From assembly GCA_903929765.1 (NCBI GenBank), contig CAIYVX010000067.1, positions 1 to 59,914 on the forward strand: DNA of 59,914 nt. The letters are read 5' to 3'. How positions within the stretch are numbered: position 1 is the first letter of the stretch; each line of letters starts with the position of its first letter. This document shows positions 59,742 to 59,914 of the stretch, in pieces. The notes under the pieces are model-generated. The model was not told the DNA's origin, did no database searches, and saw only the letters and a program-made list of their open reading frames with translations. This DNA comes from an uncultured Planctomycetia bacterium (GTDB lineage: Bacteria; Planctomycetota; Phycisphaerae; FEN-1346; JAACEH01). Position numbers and translations under genes: made by a program.

Positions 59742-59770
59742 ATGGTAGATTTGATAAGGTTTGCTGTCAA
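59742..59770 (-). promoter_or_regulatory. Predicted promoter giving a leaderless mRNA
   Basis: Perfect TTGACA (59770-59765) and TACCAT (59747-59742) lie 17 bases apart on the minus strand. The expected start site falls on or beside the A of ATG 59735, and no ribosome-binding site precedes that ATG. Confidence 0.65.
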
Positions 59771-59810
59771 GGAGGGGGGGAAGAATGGGGTGCATTAACG
59801 TTTTGGGGAA

Positions 59811-59914
59811 TCAGGCGGCCCGCAGGTGCGGCCAGAGAGTTTCCCAGAGACCATTGAGTCGCATCAGCTTCAAGGCCAGCATCCGTCCCAGGCCATCGTG
59901 CGACCAGCGGCTGC
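59811..59914 (-). CDS. C-terminal fragment of a protein, possibly a transposase, cut by the window edge
   Basis: The last 33 codons of a minus-strand frame that enters from the right edge: SRWSHDGLGRMLALKLMRLN then GLWETLWPHLRAA and a TGA. The Trp/Arg/Leu-rich composition and RWSHDG start resemble the tails of some transposase families (UPF0236/ISKra4-like), but this is an impression, not a match. The frame is open across the whole segment, and the stop is followed by the TrxR promoter. Only the sequence beyond the edge can decide. Confidence 0.35.
   Translation of the reverse strand, partial: SRWSHDGLGRMLALKLMRLNGLWETLWPHLRAA

Noticed and set aside
1-59914. CRISPR array, tRNA or rRNA genes
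   Set aside because: No regularly spaced direct repeats with unique spacers, and no tRNA- or rRNA-like conserved strings, were found on reading both strands; the repeats seen are dispersed palindromes.

Overview
The window looks like a chromosomal piece of a GC-rich Planctomycetota-like bacterium (Phycisphaerae or a related PVC lineage). This is inferred from gene content: several Gfo/Idh/MocA oxidoreductases, sugar-phosphate isomerase/epimerase TIM barrels, uroporphyrinogen-decarboxylase-like methyltransferases, GHL6- and GH123-like glycosidases, DUF4139, a dockerin-like tail, and many short palindromic repeats between genes. No rRNA, tRNA, CRISPR array, prophage or complete insertion sequence was seen.

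Layout. 0-2.4 kb: a zincin-like metalloprotease, a SpoIIE-type phosphatase with a degenerate receiver, and a small exported protein. 2.7-10.4 kb, minus strand: DacB-type carboxypeptidase, SGNH hydrolase, and a sugar/one-carbon block in which two paralogous UROD-type methyltransferases flank a TIM-barrel isomerase and a Gfo/Idh/MocA enzyme. 10.7-22.8 kb, plus strand: GH123-like protein, AmrS-type radical SAM enzyme, FlgI-like lipoprotein with HEAT-like repeats, smc, a membrane protein, lon, and a truncated hicB. 23-26.5 kb, minus strand: orphan MoxR ATPase, TatD, a TIM-barrel isomerase, YraN and a small antitoxin-like ORF. 26.9-32.6 kb: glycogen phosphorylase (plus), then a CBM48-like protein and a DUF4139 protein (minus). 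32.8-38.6 kb, minus strand: a tandem pair of GHL6 glycosidase-like genes behind a mannose-6-phosphate-isomerase-like cupin. 38.9-45.1 kb, plus strand: HU, a two-gene heterodimeric ABC exporter, and an M3 peptidase. 45.2-46.8 kb, minus strand: an AT-richer XRE-ImmA / PIN (DUF4411) toxin-antitoxin island. 47-50.3 kb, plus strand: an MFS transporter and a secreted trypsin-like protease. 50.4-51.1 kb: a gene-free stretch with a consensus-like sigma-54 promoter and several stems. 51.1-55.2 kb, minus strand: nth, then an isomerase / oxidoreductase / cupin / oxidoreductase operon that diverges from a 1006-residue glycosyl hydrolase. The right end holds a glutaredoxin-thioredoxin reductase fusion and a gene fragment cut by the window edge.

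Most striking features. At least nine families of short palindromic repeats are present. Copies lie not only between genes but also in frame inside conserved genes: the smc hinge region, the lon linker, and the linker of the second ABC exporter subunit. Another copy supplies the last codons and stop of that ABC gene. This resembles the Rickettsia palindromic elements, but in a different lineage. The second strongest candidate is an orphan sigma-54 promoter followed by about 300 bases with no convincing ORF, four stems and a terminator-like hairpin, which suggests a regulated non-coding RNA.

Functional picture. Much of the region serves breakdown of plant- or algal-type glycans: secreted or cytosolic glycosidases, sugar oxidoreductases and isomerases, and glycogen turnover. 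Core genes (smc, lon, HU, nth) are interspersed. Starts were chosen by Shine-Dalgarno spacing and conserved N-termini. All functions are read from motifs and remembered family features; no database search was run.
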